From: Oceanospirillum maris DSM 6286
Lineage (GTDB): Bacteria > Pseudomonadota > Gammaproteobacteria > Pseudomonadales > Halomonadaceae
DNA length: 64,000 bases
NCBI RefSeq assembly: GCF_000422865.1
Contig: NZ_KE383937.1
Span: 254,813 to 318,812 of the forward strand
Reading direction: 5' to 3'
Shown: positions 37,140-46,292 of the stretch, piece after piece
Layout of the letters: each line of letters opens with the position of its first letter
Position numbering within the stretch: the stretch's first letter is position 1
Position numbers and translations under genes: made by a program
The notes under the pieces: generated by a model
Databases searched by the model: none
The model's input: the letters and a program-made list of their open reading frames with translations, nothing else
Told to the model about the DNA's origin: nothing

Positions 37140-37898
37140 TTGACCACTTCCTTAATTGATCATGAGCATGGTCGCAATAATGATTTTGAGATAGTGGCTA
37201 ACCATGATGATTTTGTTGTTATAAGCAAAGGGGTCGGCGTTGATGTGCACCGTGATGGTACGGAGGCAGGTATAGCGGAAAAAGTCGCTAGAGCACTGGG
37301 ACTACAGCAGCTCTACCTTGTTCATCGACTCGATAAGGTGACATCGGGCTTATTACTATTGGCGAAAAGTGCAGCTTCCTGTGCCCAGTTAGCGGAGCTG
37401 TTTCGAAATAAACAGGTAGAGAAATTCTATTTGGCGGTCTCGGCACGTAAGCCTAAGAAAAAGCAAGGTTGGGTGATTGGCGATATGCAGCGTTCTCGAC
37501 GGGGGAGTTGGAAGCTAATGACGAGTAAAGAAAATCCTGCGGTAACGCAGTTTTTCTCTCAAGCATTACAGCCAGGATTTAGAGCTTTTTTACTCAAGCC
37601 TTTAACAGGCAAAACCCATCAGCTTAGGGTTGCGCTAAAAAGTATTGGTGCTCCTATCTGCGGTGACGTTTTGTATGATGATGCGGAATTAGCCGCTCAG
37701 CAGGGGCGGACTTATCTGCACGCTTATCAATTAAGTTTTTTGTGGCAAGGTCGGCTCTGCCGTTACAGCGAATGGCCAAAGAGCGGTGAGCACTTTAGCG
37801 ATAAAGCATTTGAAAAACTGAAAGCTCAGTGGGAAGACCCAGCATCTCTAGAATGGCCGCGAGGAACATATGGCCATGAGCAACATAAGGCGTCGTGA
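37140..37898 (+). CDS. RluA-family pseudouridine synthase
   Basis: Converts uridine to pseudouridine in an RNA that cannot be named from sequence. The 252 residues contain the catalytic motif HRLDKVTSGLLLLAK (D65) and the later KPLTGKTHQLRVALKSIG and GDVLYDD blocks of the RluA family. There is no S4 domain. It resembles the TIGR01621-like group of small RluA proteins. The start is TTG at 37140 with GGAG ten bases upstream. The next gene, a GNAT acetyltransferase, begins 56 bases downstream. Confidence 0.88.
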   Translation: MTTSLIDHEHGRNNDFEIVANHDDFVVISKGVGVDVHRDGTEAGIAEKVARALGLQQLYLVHRLDKVTSGLLLLAKSAASCAQLAELFRNKQVEKFYLAVSARKPKKKQGWVIGDMQRSRRGSWKLMTSKENPAVTQFFSQALQPGFRAFLLKPLTGKTHQLRVALKSIGAPICGDVLYDDAELAAQQGRTYLHAYQLSFLWQGRLCRYSEWPKSGEHFSDKAFEKLKAQWEDPASLEWPRGTYGHEQHKAS

Positions 37899-37954
37899 GT
37901 TTAGTGGGAAGTCGTGAGCTTAACGTTTCTCCGTATGGAAAAAGGATATGATTT

Positions 37955-38560
37955 TTGAGCTCTTTTACACAAAATAATAAGACCGCTGATCACTCTGCGT
38001 CTGAGGCTGGATCTAAAACGATTACAATGACAGAGCCTGTGTTAATACGCGAACTTGTTCCTCGTGATGCTGCGGCTTTAAAGGCGCTACGCTTGAGCTG
38101 CATCGTATCTGATCCCTTTAGTTTTAGTATGACGGTTGAAGAGGAACGGATGATTAGCAATGTGCAGCTCCATTCATTATTAGAGCATTTTTACTTTAGC
38201 TCTAATGGGGCTTTATGGGGGGCCTTTAAGGGGCGTAAGCTGATTGGCATGATAGGTTTAGAGCCGCTACAGGGCGGTGTTTATTATCATCGAGGTGTTG
38301 TAACGGGCTTATGTGTTTTATCAGAATACCGAGGACAAGGTGCGGGCAAAGCGCTTATTGATCATGTTATCGCCTTTGCGAAACAACTACCTGTTCTGGA
38401 GTATTTGATTCTAGAGGTGAGTGATGTTTCAACTGCCGCAATTCGGCTTTATCGTGAAGCGGGTTTTATCGAGAATGGACGGGAGCCAAATGCTTTGGCC
38501 TATGGCTCCCGTCGTATTGATCTATTAAGAATGCACTTGCCGGTAAGTTGCTTAACTTAA
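37955..38560 (+). CDS. GNAT-family N-acetyltransferase
   Basis: 201 residues with the acetyl-CoA-binding motif A, YRGQGAGKALIDHVI, the preceding strand GVVTGLCVLSEYR and the C-terminal SDVSTAAIRLYREAGFIENGR, which place it in the GNAT superfamily. The acceptor substrate is unknown. The TTG at 37955 follows AAAGGAT; an internal ATG at 38027 (MTEPVLIREL) is a plausible alternative because the first 24 residues are low-complexity. It probably shares a transcript with the upstream pseudouridine synthase. Confidence 0.85.
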   Translation: MSSFTQNNKTADHSASEAGSKTITMTEPVLIRELVPRDAAALKALRLSCIVSDPFSFSMTVEEERMISNVQLHSLLEHFYFSSNGALWGAFKGRKLIGMIGLEPLQGGVYYHRGVVTGLCVLSEYRGQGAGKALIDHVIAFAKQLPVLEYLILEVSDVSTAAIRLYREAGFIENGREPNALAYGSRRIDLLRMHLPVSCLT

Positions 38561-38578
38561 CGCCTTAATACTTACACT

Positions 38579-40282
38579 TTAATATTTAAAGCGAGCGACT
38601 AAAGCGTTTAACTCACTGGCTAGCTGTGAAAGACGAGCACTGTTATCGGCGGATTGCTCCGATGCATAGGTTGACTCATCTGACATGGCATTAATGGCCA
38701 TAATATTTTGCTCTATGGCTGTTGCCACTGTACTTTGTTCCTCGCTGGTATTTGCAATTTGATCATTCATCGCGGTAATTTGGCTGACCGCGCTTGAAAT
38801 ACCGTTTAAAGCGCCGTTTGCTTCTTCCGCTTGCTTTACAGTGTGTTCCGCTTGAGTACAACTCTGTTTCATTAAGTGGGCTGAGCTGTTGGTGTCTTCT
38901 TGTAGCGCGGTAATAACTTTTTGAATCTCTTCGGTCGCTTTTTGCGTGCGGCCAGCTAGATTACGCACTTCATCGGCGACCACTGCAAATCCTCGGCCTT
39001 GCTCGCCTGCACGAGCCGCTTCAATGGCGGCATTCAGGGCAAGTAAGTTTGTTTGTTCGGCGATACTTTGAATGACATTGATCATTCCTGTGATATTTTC
39101 AGATTGCTCTTCAAGCTTATGCACAGCTCCCATCGCATTGTTAATATCACGGGATAGACCTGCAATATCGTTGCGTGTTGCATCAACCACTTTGTGTCCT
39201 TCTAAGGCAACTTGATGAGCTGTTTGTGCTGACTGTGCGGCTTGAATTGCATGACTAGCAACATCGGCAACGGTGGTTGCCATCTCGTTAATAGCGATAG
39301 CCGCCTGACTCGTTTCTTGGGTTTGGCGGCTTAGGCGTTGGCTATTTTCTGTCGCAATCTGCAGCATCGTATCAGATGTATCACTTAGGCTTTGGCTGGT
39401 TGTGGCCATCTGTTCAACCATGTCTCGAATGTGGCTGGTAAAATGGTTGAACGTTTTGGATAGAAAGGTGATCTCATCATTGCCGCTTTCATCCAAGCGT
39501 ACGGTTAAATCACCATCGCCGTGGGCAATATCGTTCATCGCAGCATTCAGTATCTGCATACGTCGCTGAATTACATTCTGGTAGACCAGCCAAAGCGCTA
39601 GTAGCATAACCATCAAAAGAGAGGTTGCTAGCCCTGTGATCTTGAAGCTAGACGCTCGGCCATCGGATAATTTGTCGGTGATATCCGTTGTGATCTCTAG
39701 CACGCCTCGAATATCGCCTATTTTCCAATCATTTTTAGGTGAATGAGGATGGTTGTTATGGCAGCTCACGCAGCTCTGGGCAACCATTCTATCGGAAACC
39801 GCTACGCGGACGAAGGTGCGTTCGCCCTCCGTAAACTCTTGGACAATGGCTTGGTCTGGATTTGTGATAAGAGCATCCCACGTTTGCTGTTCAACGGCTG
39901 TAAGTCTGCGGTTTGTTTGGCTGGATAAACTGGGCTGTGTCGAAAAAGAGTAAGGGCTGTAAAGATTTATCATCAACCCTTTGTCGGCCATTACACCGCT
40001 TACATCATGGGGGCTTGAATTTAATGAATTAAGGTTTGCCTGTGTCTTTGTGTTGTTAGAGGTGTTAGAAGTAAGCCATTCCGAAATTAAGCTATTATTT
40101 TCGGTGTAATATTCCCGTAATTTTTTAAGTTGCCCTAAGGTTGATTGAGAGTTCTTAATAGCGCCTTCAATAACGGTTGCACTCATCTGCTTAGGAATAA
40201 AGGCCACTAAAATAAGCATGATGAGCAGGGTTAAAGTGACAATGGGGATGGCCATTTTGCCGAATAGGCCTAAATTTCTCAT
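38579..40282 (-). CDS. Methyl-accepting chemotaxis protein with heme-type CxxCH sensor (DUF3365-like)
   Basis: 567 residues: membrane helix about 8-30, a periplasmic domain of about 180 residues, second helix about 213-232, HAMP, and the signalling tip with [20 protein letters not shown] and [18 protein letters not shown]. The periplasmic domain holds C171-V-S-C174-H175, the covalent c-type heme motif, in a setting like DUF3365/Tll0287 sensors ([20 protein letters not shown]). This suggests heme-based sensing of redox state, oxygen or NO. The ATG at 40282 has AAGGA seven bases upstream and is preferred over the upstream in-frame ATG at 40315. It is convergent with the acetyltransferase. Confidence 0.88.
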   Translation of the reverse strand: MRNLGLFGKMAIPIVTLTLLIMLILVAFIPKQMSATVIEGAIKNSQSTLGQLKKLREYYTENNSLISEWLTSNTSNNTKTQANLNSLNSSPHDVSGVMADKGLMINLYSPYSFSTQPSLSSQTNRRLTAVEQQTWDALITNPDQAIVQEFTEGERTFVRVAVSDRMVAQSCVSCHNNHPHSPKNDWKIGDIRGVLEITTDITDKLSDGRASSFKITGLATSLLMVMLLALWLVYQNVIQRRMQILNAAMNDIAHGDGDLTVRLDESGNDEITFLSKTFNHFTSHIRDMVEQMATTSQSLSDTSDTMLQIATENSQRLSRQTQETSQAAIAINEMATTVADVASHAIQAAQSAQTAHQVALEGHKVVDATRNDIAGLSRDINNAMGAVHKLEEQSENITGMINVIQSIAEQTNLLALNAAIEAARAGEQGRGFAVVADEVRNLAGRTQKATEEIQKVITALQEDTNSSAHLMKQSCTQAEHTVKQAEEANGALNGISSAVSQITAMNDQIANTSEEQSTVATAIEQNIMAINAMSDESTYASEQSADNSARLSQLASELNALVARFKY

Positions 40283-40568
40283 CGGAAAATCCTTGTTAGT
40301 AAAGCATCCCTTCAACCTGACAATTGTGGTGTTATCAGGCGGTGTCGAATGCGAGCTGTTTTTAATGATCTAGTGCAACGTGAATGACCTAGTGCAAGGT
40401 GCTTGTTGATTTCATTATTAGAATTATAGATGGAATTTTTTTATAGCTTTTTAAGTGATTTACAGGTATAGGCGCCTAGAAAGACACCACTTTCTTTCTT
40501 TATAGGCAAAATAGCAAGCAGCTTTATGTAGGGTTTTAATACGCGGTGTGAAATTTGTCATTTTGCAC
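40283..40568. other. Intergenic region between the heme chemoreceptor and sulP
   Basis: Divergent promoters are expected here. The sequence is AT-rich and contains a small palindrome AGGCGCCT. No gene or RNA is seen. Confidence 0.4.
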
Positions 40569-40584
40569 TGGTACGCGGCTTGCT
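40569..40584 (+). promoter_or_regulatory. Sigma-54 promoter upstream of sulP
   Basis: TGGTAC-GCGGC-TTGCT matches TGGCAC-N5-TTGCW with one mismatch; the invariant GG (40570-40571) and GC (40582-40583) are 12 bases apart. It lies 64 bases before the sulP start. Confidence 0.6.
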
Positions 40585-40647
40585 GTAGAATTCCGCTCCC
40601 CCCTTTTTAGTAGTGGCTCTCTAACACCGTAACAGCCTGAGGTACCA

Positions 40648-42204
40648 ATGAACTCCACCCGCTATTTGACGCCCGCTCAAATGAAGAATGATGTTTTATC
40701 TGGTTTAACCGTAGCTCTTGCCTTAGTTCCCGAGGCCGTAGCCTTTGCTTTTGTCGCTGGTGTCGAGCCGCTAGTAGGCTTGTATGCCGCCTTTATGGTT
40801 GGCCTAGTAACGGCTTGTATTGGTGGACGACCGGGTATGATCTCTGGTGCAACCGGTGCTCTGGCGGTGGTTATGGTGTCCTTGGTAGCGCAGCACGGAG
40901 TCGAGTATCTGTTTGCGACGGTTGTGTTGATGGGGCTTTTACAGATTACTGCCGGGGTGTTCCGCCTGGGTAAGTTTATCCGTATGGTGCCGCATCCAGT
41001 CATGCTTGGCTTTGTTAATGGCTTGGCAATTGTGATCTTCTTGGCTCAGTTGGGGCAGTTTAAAGAGAAGAATGCCGAAGGTGTTATGGCATGGATGAGC
41101 GGCGAACCCTTGATGATTATGGCGGCCTTGATTCTGCTAACCATGGGTATTATTCACTTTTTGCCTAAACTGACCCGTGCGATTCCCTCTTCATTAGCGG
41201 CGATTGTGACGGTAACCCTGTTGGTGGTCTTCTTTGATTTAGATGCTCGTTCTGTGCAAAACGCGTTGGCGGATATGACCAATGATCCGTTGGCTTCTAT
41301 TGCTGGCGGCTTCCCTGAATTCCATATTCCTATGGTGCCTCTTAATCTAGAAACACTGTGGATTATCCTACCTTACTCTTTGATCCTTGCGGCGGTTGGC
41401 TTAATTGAATCGCTGCTAACGTTAAGTCTGATTGATGAGATGACAGAAACCCGTGGTCGCGGTAATAAAGAGTGCGTCGGTCAAGGTACGGCCAATATTC
41501 TAACGGGCTTTTTTGGTGGCATGGGTGGTTGTGCCATGATCGGCCAGAGTATGATCAATATAAACTCTGGTGGTCGTGGTCGTTTGTCTGGTATTGCTGC
41601 GGCAATATTCCTACTGTTATTTATTCTGTTTGCTTCTTCTTTAATCGAGATGATCCCTGTGGCGGCCCTTGTTGGGGTGATGTTTATGGTGGTTATTGGT
41701 ACGTTTGAATGGGCTAGTTTGCGGATGATGGGCAAAATTCCGAAGTCGGATGCCTTTATCATTGTGCTCGTATCGGGCGTTACCGTGGTTTCTGATCTAG
41801 CGATTGCGGTGATTGTGGGTGTTATCGTATCGGCTTTAATTTTTGCTTGGCAGCATGCAAAACACATTCAAGTGCGCATTATTGAAGATAATGATGATCG
41901 TCGCGTTTACGAGCTAACCGGCCCGCTATTCTTTGCATCTATTAATAATTTCCGTGAACAGTTTAATCCAAAAGATGACCCTCAGGATGTGGTGCTGGAT
42001 TTTCGTAACTCTCGTGTTAGTGATCACTCAGCCCTTGAGGCGATTGATGCCTTAGCGGATAAATATATCGCGGCGGGAAAAACCTTACATCTACGCCATT
42101 TAAGCCAAGAATGTCAGCAGCTGTTGAAAAAAGCGGGTAACTTAGTTGAAGTGAACGTTATTGAAGATCCTACGTATCATGTGGCAACGGATAAACTGGC
42201 TTAA
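40648..42204 (+). CDS. SulP-family anion transporter with STAS domain
   Basis: 518 residues: about 11-12 membrane helices starting [22 protein letters not shown] (the SulP signature region) and [24 protein letters not shown], then a cytoplasmic STAS domain (about 420-518, [22 protein letters not shown]). Members take up sulfate, bicarbonate or dicarboxylates; the substrate cannot be set from sequence. A sigma-54 site lies upstream. The stop TAA shares its last base with the ATG of truC, so the two genes are translationally linked. Confidence 0.93.
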   Translation: MNSTRYLTPAQMKNDVLSGLTVALALVPEAVAFAFVAGVEPLVGLYAAFMVGLVTACIGGRPGMISGATGALAVVMVSLVAQHGVEYLFATVVLMGLLQITAGVFRLGKFIRMVPHPVMLGFVNGLAIVIFLAQLGQFKEKNAEGVMAWMSGEPLMIMAALILLTMGIIHFLPKLTRAIPSSLAAIVTVTLLVVFFDLDARSVQNALADMTNDPLASIAGGFPEFHIPMVPLNLETLWIILPYSLILAAVGLIESLLTLSLIDEMTETRGRGNKECVGQGTANILTGFFGGMGGCAMIGQSMININSGGRGRLSGIAAAIFLLLFILFASSLIEMIPVAALVGVMFMVVIGTFEWASLRMMGKIPKSDAFIIVLVSGVTVVSDLAIAVIVGVIVSALIFAWQHAKHIQVRIIEDNDDRRVYELTGPLFFASINNFREQFNPKDDPQDVVLDFRNSRVSDHSALEAIDALADKYIAAGKTLHLRHLSQECQQLLKKAGNLVEVNVIEDPTYHVATDKLA

Positions 42205-42989
42205 TGTCTGAGTCATCAGCTGCCGCTACGGGTGAAGATCATGATAATGGGCCGGCGGAAACGCTGCCCATTTTGTATCAGGATGATTTTTTAGTCGTAG
42301 TGAATAAGCCTTCGGGTCTTTTAGTACACCGAAGCCCCATTGACCGGCATGAAACCCGTTTTGCTCTGCAAATCGTGCGCAATCAAATAGGTCAGCGTGT
42401 TTATCCCGTGCACCGGCTTGATAAGCCTACATCGGGTGCTTTAGTTTTTGCGTTAAGTTCTGATATTGCCCGTAAACTTGGAGAGCAGATGATGGCTCAT
42501 CAAGTGGATAAAACCTATGTGGCGGTGGTTCGGGGATTTGCTCCTGAAGCGGGAGTCATTGATCATGCCTTGGTGGAGGAGCCGGATAGCCGTCTCAAAG
42601 GTTCTCAGCAAAAGACAGAACCTCAGTCCGCATTAAGCCATTATCGTTGCTTGGCAACTGCTGAGCTGGATGCCTGTATTGAGCGCTATCCGCAAAGCCG
42701 GTTTTCTCTGGTGGAAGTTAAGCCTAAGACTGGGCGGCGTCATCAAATCCGTCGTCATCTGAAGCATATTAATCACCCGATTATTGGTGATGCTAAGCAT
42801 GGCCGTGGTCGTTATAACCGATACTTTAAAGAGCATCTTGAGAGTCATCGCTTACTCTTAGCGGCTACGAGTATTTGTTTTAACCATCCTGTATCTGGCG
42901 AAAGGGTTACTGTTAAAGCACCGCTTGAGGCGTCGATGCAGCAGATTATGCTAAGGCTGGGTTGGGTGTACTGGGTTGATGCTTTTTGA
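42204..42989 (+). CDS. truC: tRNA pseudouridine(65) synthase TruC
   Basis: Forms pseudouridine at position 65 of certain tRNAs. The 261 residues follow E. coli TruC: LYQDDFLVVVNKPSGLLVHRS, the catalytic HRLDKPTSG (D73), VEVKPKTGRRHQIRRHLKHINHPIIGD and KHGRGRYNR. There is a 22-residue low-complexity extension before the conserved start. It overlaps the sulP stop by one base. tcdA follows 21 bases later, giving a sulP-truC-tcdA unit with two tRNA-modification genes. Confidence 0.92.
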   Translation: MSESSAAATGEDHDNGPAETLPILYQDDFLVVVNKPSGLLVHRSPIDRHETRFALQIVRNQIGQRVYPVHRLDKPTSGALVFALSSDIARKLGEQMMAHQVDKTYVAVVRGFAPEAGVIDHALVEEPDSRLKGSQQKTEPQSALSHYRCLATAELDACIERYPQSRFSLVEVKPKTGRRHQIRRHLKHINHPIIGDAKHGRGRYNRYFKEHLESHRLLLAATSICFNHPVSGERVTVKAPLEASMQQIMLRLGWVYWVDAF

Positions 42990-43010
42990 GAAGAGATTGA
43001 GTCTGCACAA

Positions 43011-43802
43011 ATGAATGATGATTACGGTTTTCGTTTTGGTGGTATTTCCCGTCTGTATGGTGCTGTAGCGGCGGAAGCTTTTGCGCAAGCTCATGTTGCT
43101 GTTGTAGGTATTGGTGGCGTAGGGTCCTGGGGAGCGGAAGCCTTGGCTCGCAGTGGCATAGGTAAGATTACGCTTATCGATTTAGATGATATCTGTACCT
43201 CGAACATTAATCGTCAAATTCATGCTCTGGACGGCCACATTGGTCAGTCTAAAGTAGAGGCTATGGCAGAGCGCATCAGAGCTATTAATCCCTACTGCCA
43301 AGTGAATGCAGTCTCGGCGTTTGTGACGGAAAAAAATGTGGCGGAGCTTATGGTTAAAGAATTTGACTATGTGCTGGATGCCATCGACTCGGTCAAGCAT
43401 AAGTGCGCTATGATCGCTTATTGTCGTCGCAATAAAATCCCGTTGATTACGATTGGTGGTGCTGGCGGTCAAACGGACCCTCTGCAGATTAAAATAGCCG
43501 ATTTGAGTAAAACCGAGCAAGATCCGCTATTGGCTAAAACTCGGAATCAGTTACGTCGACAATATAACTTTCCTGTAAACTTGAAGCGACGTTTCTCTAT
43601 AGAAGCAGTGTATTCAACTGAGCAGTTGGTTTATCCCTCAGATGATGGCGAAGTATGCCATCAGAAGCCCAATAATGGCGAATCAACGCGCTTGGATTGC
43701 CGTAGTGGCTTTGGTGCAGTTACGGTAGTGACAGGCACATTTGCCTTTGTTGCTGTTTCTCGTATTCTAAAAAAATTAGCGGCCAAGGCTCAGCGGGATT
43801 AG
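43011..43802 (+). CDS. tcdA: tRNA threonylcarbamoyladenosine dehydratase
   Basis: An E1-like ATP-dependent enzyme that cyclises t6A to ct6A in tRNA. The 263 residues contain RFGGISRLYG, the nucleotide motif GIGGVGSWGAEALARSGIG, the DLDDICTSNINRQ block and DYVLDAIDSVKHK, as in E. coli TcdA (CsdL). The C-terminal GSGFGAVTVVTGTFAF equivalent is present as RSGFGAVTVVTG. It lies directly after truC. Confidence 0.95.
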   Translation: MNDDYGFRFGGISRLYGAVAAEAFAQAHVAVVGIGGVGSWGAEALARSGIGKITLIDLDDICTSNINRQIHALDGHIGQSKVEAMAERIRAINPYCQVNAVSAFVTEKNVAELMVKEFDYVLDAIDSVKHKCAMIAYCRRNKIPLITIGGAGGQTDPLQIKIADLSKTEQDPLLAKTRNQLRRQYNFPVNLKRRFSIEAVYSTEQLVYPSDDGEVCHQKPNNGESTRLDCRSGFGAVTVVTGTFAFVAVSRILKKLAAKAQRD

Positions 43803-43955
43803 CCTCTAAGGCTTCAATAATAACGGCTGACATATCTCTTAAACGACCGTAGTTGGCTTTATCGTCAATCAGCATGTTTTTAAAATAATTTTCGATAAAA
43901 TGTACCTTGAAGCAATTGCACCTTAAATAAACGTCGCCTTAAAACAAGCGGAAGA

Positions 43956-44762
43956 ATGCCTATGATATCTGTCGCTGACAGTGTGGATCACTTAAAAGTC
44001 ACTCTCGTGCAATCGATGTTGCACTGGCACGATATAGAAAAAAACTGCGCAATGTTTGCCGAGAAGCTTGCTGGACTTGCAGGTAAGACAGATATCGTTG
44101 TACTGCCAGAGATGTTTACGACAGGTTTCTCGATGGCGCCTGAAGAGATCGCGGAGCCTGCGGATACGAACACGCTTAGCTGGATGAAACAGCAGGCAAA
44201 AGCACTCTCTGCAGTTATTTGTGGCAGTGTAGCGGTAAAGGATAGTGGCGGCTGTTATAACCGATTCTACTGGGTGCAGCCTGATGGTCATTGGCAGAGC
44301 TATGATAAACATCATTTGTTTCGTATGACGGGTGAGCATAAGCACTACCAAGCGGGGCAAGAGCGCATCGTTATTGAGTACAAGGGCTGGCGTATTTTTC
44401 CTCAGATCTGCTATGACTTGCGCTTTCCTGTGTGGAGCCGTAACCATGATGAGTATGATTTAGCGATCTATGTTGCCAACTGGCCGCAAGTACGTGAGCA
44501 CCCTTGGCAGGTATTATTGCAGGCGAGAGCGATTGAAAACCTATGCTACGTTGCTGGAATAAACCGTGTAGGGGAAGATAATAGTGGATTGGCCTATAGT
44601 GGGCGATCTGGTGTTATTGATTTTAAAGGGCATAGCATGAAAGAGTTTGCCGCCGGTGAACCCTTCGTTGAAACCTTTGTGTTATCTAAGCCAGAGTTAG
44701 CCGCTTTTCGCCAAGCTTTTCCTGCGTTTGCCGATGCGGACAGCTTTGACTTTAATAACTGA
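43956..44762 (+). CDS. yafV: Omega-amidase / carbon-nitrogen hydrolase (YafV-like)
   Basis: A nitrilase-superfamily enzyme that hydrolyses alpha-ketoglutaramate or alpha-ketosuccinamate, linked to methionine salvage by glutamine transaminase. The 268 residues hold the catalytic triad E52 (LPEMFTTGF), K118 (YDKHHLFRM) and C152 (QICYDLRFPVW). FRMTGEHKHYQAG and the PVWSRN stretch match the YafV/Nit2 group. It appears to be a single gene, with a strong terminator downstream. The physiological substrate is inferred from the family. Confidence 0.9.
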   Translation: MPMISVADSVDHLKVTLVQSMLHWHDIEKNCAMFAEKLAGLAGKTDIVVLPEMFTTGFSMAPEEIAEPADTNTLSWMKQQAKALSAVICGSVAVKDSGGCYNRFYWVQPDGHWQSYDKHHLFRMTGEHKHYQAGQERIVIEYKGWRIFPQICYDLRFPVWSRNHDEYDLAIYVANWPQVREHPWQVLLQARAIENLCYVAGINRVGEDNSGLAYSGRSGVIDFKGHSMKEFAAGEPFVETFVLSKPELAAFRQAFPAFADADSFDFNN

Positions 44763-44809
44763 ACGTCAATGATTGCATCATAGATATTTAAGAGAAAATG
44801 ACCACCATT

Positions 44810-44843
44810 AAAGCCTCACTGTATTTCAGTGAGGCTTTTTTTT
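44810..44843 (+). terminator. Intrinsic terminator after yafV
   Basis: AAGCCTCACTG-tattt-CAGTGAGGCTT followed by T-run. Confidence 0.93.
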
Positions 44844-45206
44844 GCTTTCAAACATGTCACCTTTAGTACGTTTCTTTTTCCAGTGGTGATAACGGAGCGC
44901 ACAGTATGTAACCAATCGTGCCACAAAAAGAGGCAGTGTCTTTTAGTTTCAATAAAACACCTAACGTCAAGTTAAAAAGATTATTTATTTTAGACGTAAA
45001 GTTTGATCGTGTTAGAACATGACTCTGGCGGTGTTTTACGCTATCTCTATCAACCTTAAGGCCTGAATATTTCAGAAAATTATGTATTAAAACAAGCGTT
45101 TTATAAAAGCTGGAATAGCTATTGCATTACAACTTTTGGTTAATAGATGGTTGCGGGCCAGCTTTATAGGCCGTAACAGCCTTAAGACACAAGAGGATTA
45201 ATAACA
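44844..45206. other. Upstream region of the aap operon
   Basis: About 360 bases without a gene. It contains the sigma-54-like site at 45111 and AT-rich sequence. I see no clear NtrC palindrome. Confidence 0.45.
45111..45126 (+). promoter_or_regulatory. Possible sigma-54 promoter of the aap operon
   Basis: TGGAAT-AGCTA-TTGCA matches TGGCAC-N5-TTGCA with two mismatches; the GG and GC dinucleotides are 12 bases apart. Nitrogen-controlled expression would suit the function. Confidence 0.4.
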
Positions 45207-46229
45207 ATGAAAAAAATGGGTTTAGTCGCTGCAACAACAGCAGCAATGACAATCAGTTTTTCTGGTGCAGCTATGTCTGCAGACACTCTGGGCGCTGTAA
45301 AGGAGCGCGGTTTTGTTCAGTGTGGTGTTACTACTGGCGTTCCCGGCTATTCTAATCCTGACAACAAGGGCAAATGGAAAGGCATGGATGTTGATGTCTG
45401 CCGTGCGGTTGCCGCTGCGACCCTTGGTGATGCTGAGAAAGTTAAATATATCCCTCTAAATGCAAAAGAACGTTTTACCGCCCTGCAATCCGGTGAGATT
45501 GATATGCTATCCCGTGTTACAACGTGGACACTAACCCGTGATAGCTCTCTAGGTATGAACTTTACAGGCGTAACCTACTACGATGGCCAAGGCTTTTTGA
45601 TCAATAAGAATCTAGGGGTTAAAAGTGCCTTGGAACTAGATGGTGCATCCATGTGTATTCAGTCAGGTACTACAACTGAGCTGAATGCGGCGGATTATTT
45701 CCGCGAAAATAATATGGAATTTGAGCCGGTGGTTTTTGATACGTCAGATCAAACAGTAAAAGGTTTTGAGGCTGGTCGTTGCGATGTTCTTACATCGGAT
45801 CAATCTCAACTTTATGCGCTACGTATCAAGTTAGCAAATCCTGGCGCAGCGATTATTCTGCCAGAAATTATCTCTAAAGAGCCGCTAGGACCTGTTGTAC
45901 GCCAAGGGGATGATGGCTGGTTTAACGTTGTGAGATGGTCTCTATTTGCCATGATCAATGCAGAAGAACTAGGGCTAACATCTAAAAATATTGATAGCAA
46001 GAAAAGTGACAAGAATCCGAATATCGCTCGCTTTATTGGCTCTGAAGGTATCAAAGGTACAGGTTTAGCGCTAACAGACCAGTGGGCCTACAATATTGTT
46101 AAACAAGTCGGTAACTACGGTGAAGCATTTGATCGTAACTTAGGTGCAGGTTCTGCGCTTAAGATTGAACGCGGTATGAACGCATTATGGAATAAAGGCG
46201 GACTGCAGTACGCACCACCTATTCGTTAA
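45207..46229 (+). CDS. aapJ: General L-amino acid ABC transporter, periplasmic binding protein
   Basis: 340 residues with a signal peptide (MKKMGLVAATTAAMTISFSG, cleavage near SA-DTL) and a family-3 solute-binding domain: ERGFVQCGVTTGVPGYS, WKGMDVDVCRAVAAATLGD, FTALQSGEIDML. This is the AapJ/BztA group, which accepts a broad range of L-amino acids such as Glu, Gln and Asp. AGAGGATT precedes the ATG. It is the first gene of aapJQMP; the wider gap of 63 bases to aapQ is common where the binding protein is needed in excess. Confidence 0.94.
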   Translation: MKKMGLVAATTAAMTISFSGAAMSADTLGAVKERGFVQCGVTTGVPGYSNPDNKGKWKGMDVDVCRAVAAATLGDAEKVKYIPLNAKERFTALQSGEIDMLSRVTTWTLTRDSSLGMNFTGVTYYDGQGFLINKNLGVKSALELDGASMCIQSGTTTELNAADYFRENNMEFEPVVFDTSDQTVKGFEAGRCDVLTSDQSQLYALRIKLANPGAAIILPEIISKEPLGPVVRQGDDGWFNVVRWSLFAMINAEELGLTSKNIDSKKSDKNPNIARFIGSEGIKGTGLALTDQWAYNIVKQVGNYGEAFDRNLGAGSALKIERGMNALWNKGGLQYAPPIR

Positions 46230-46292
46230 TCCTATTGAGCGGGCGGTTTTTTTAAGCCGTCCGTTTGCGTTTTATTTCTAGGAGATCCATTT

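Noticed and set aside
43992..44447. 151-codon minus-strand frame opposite yafV
   Set aside because: Antisense of the catalytic domain, no start signal.
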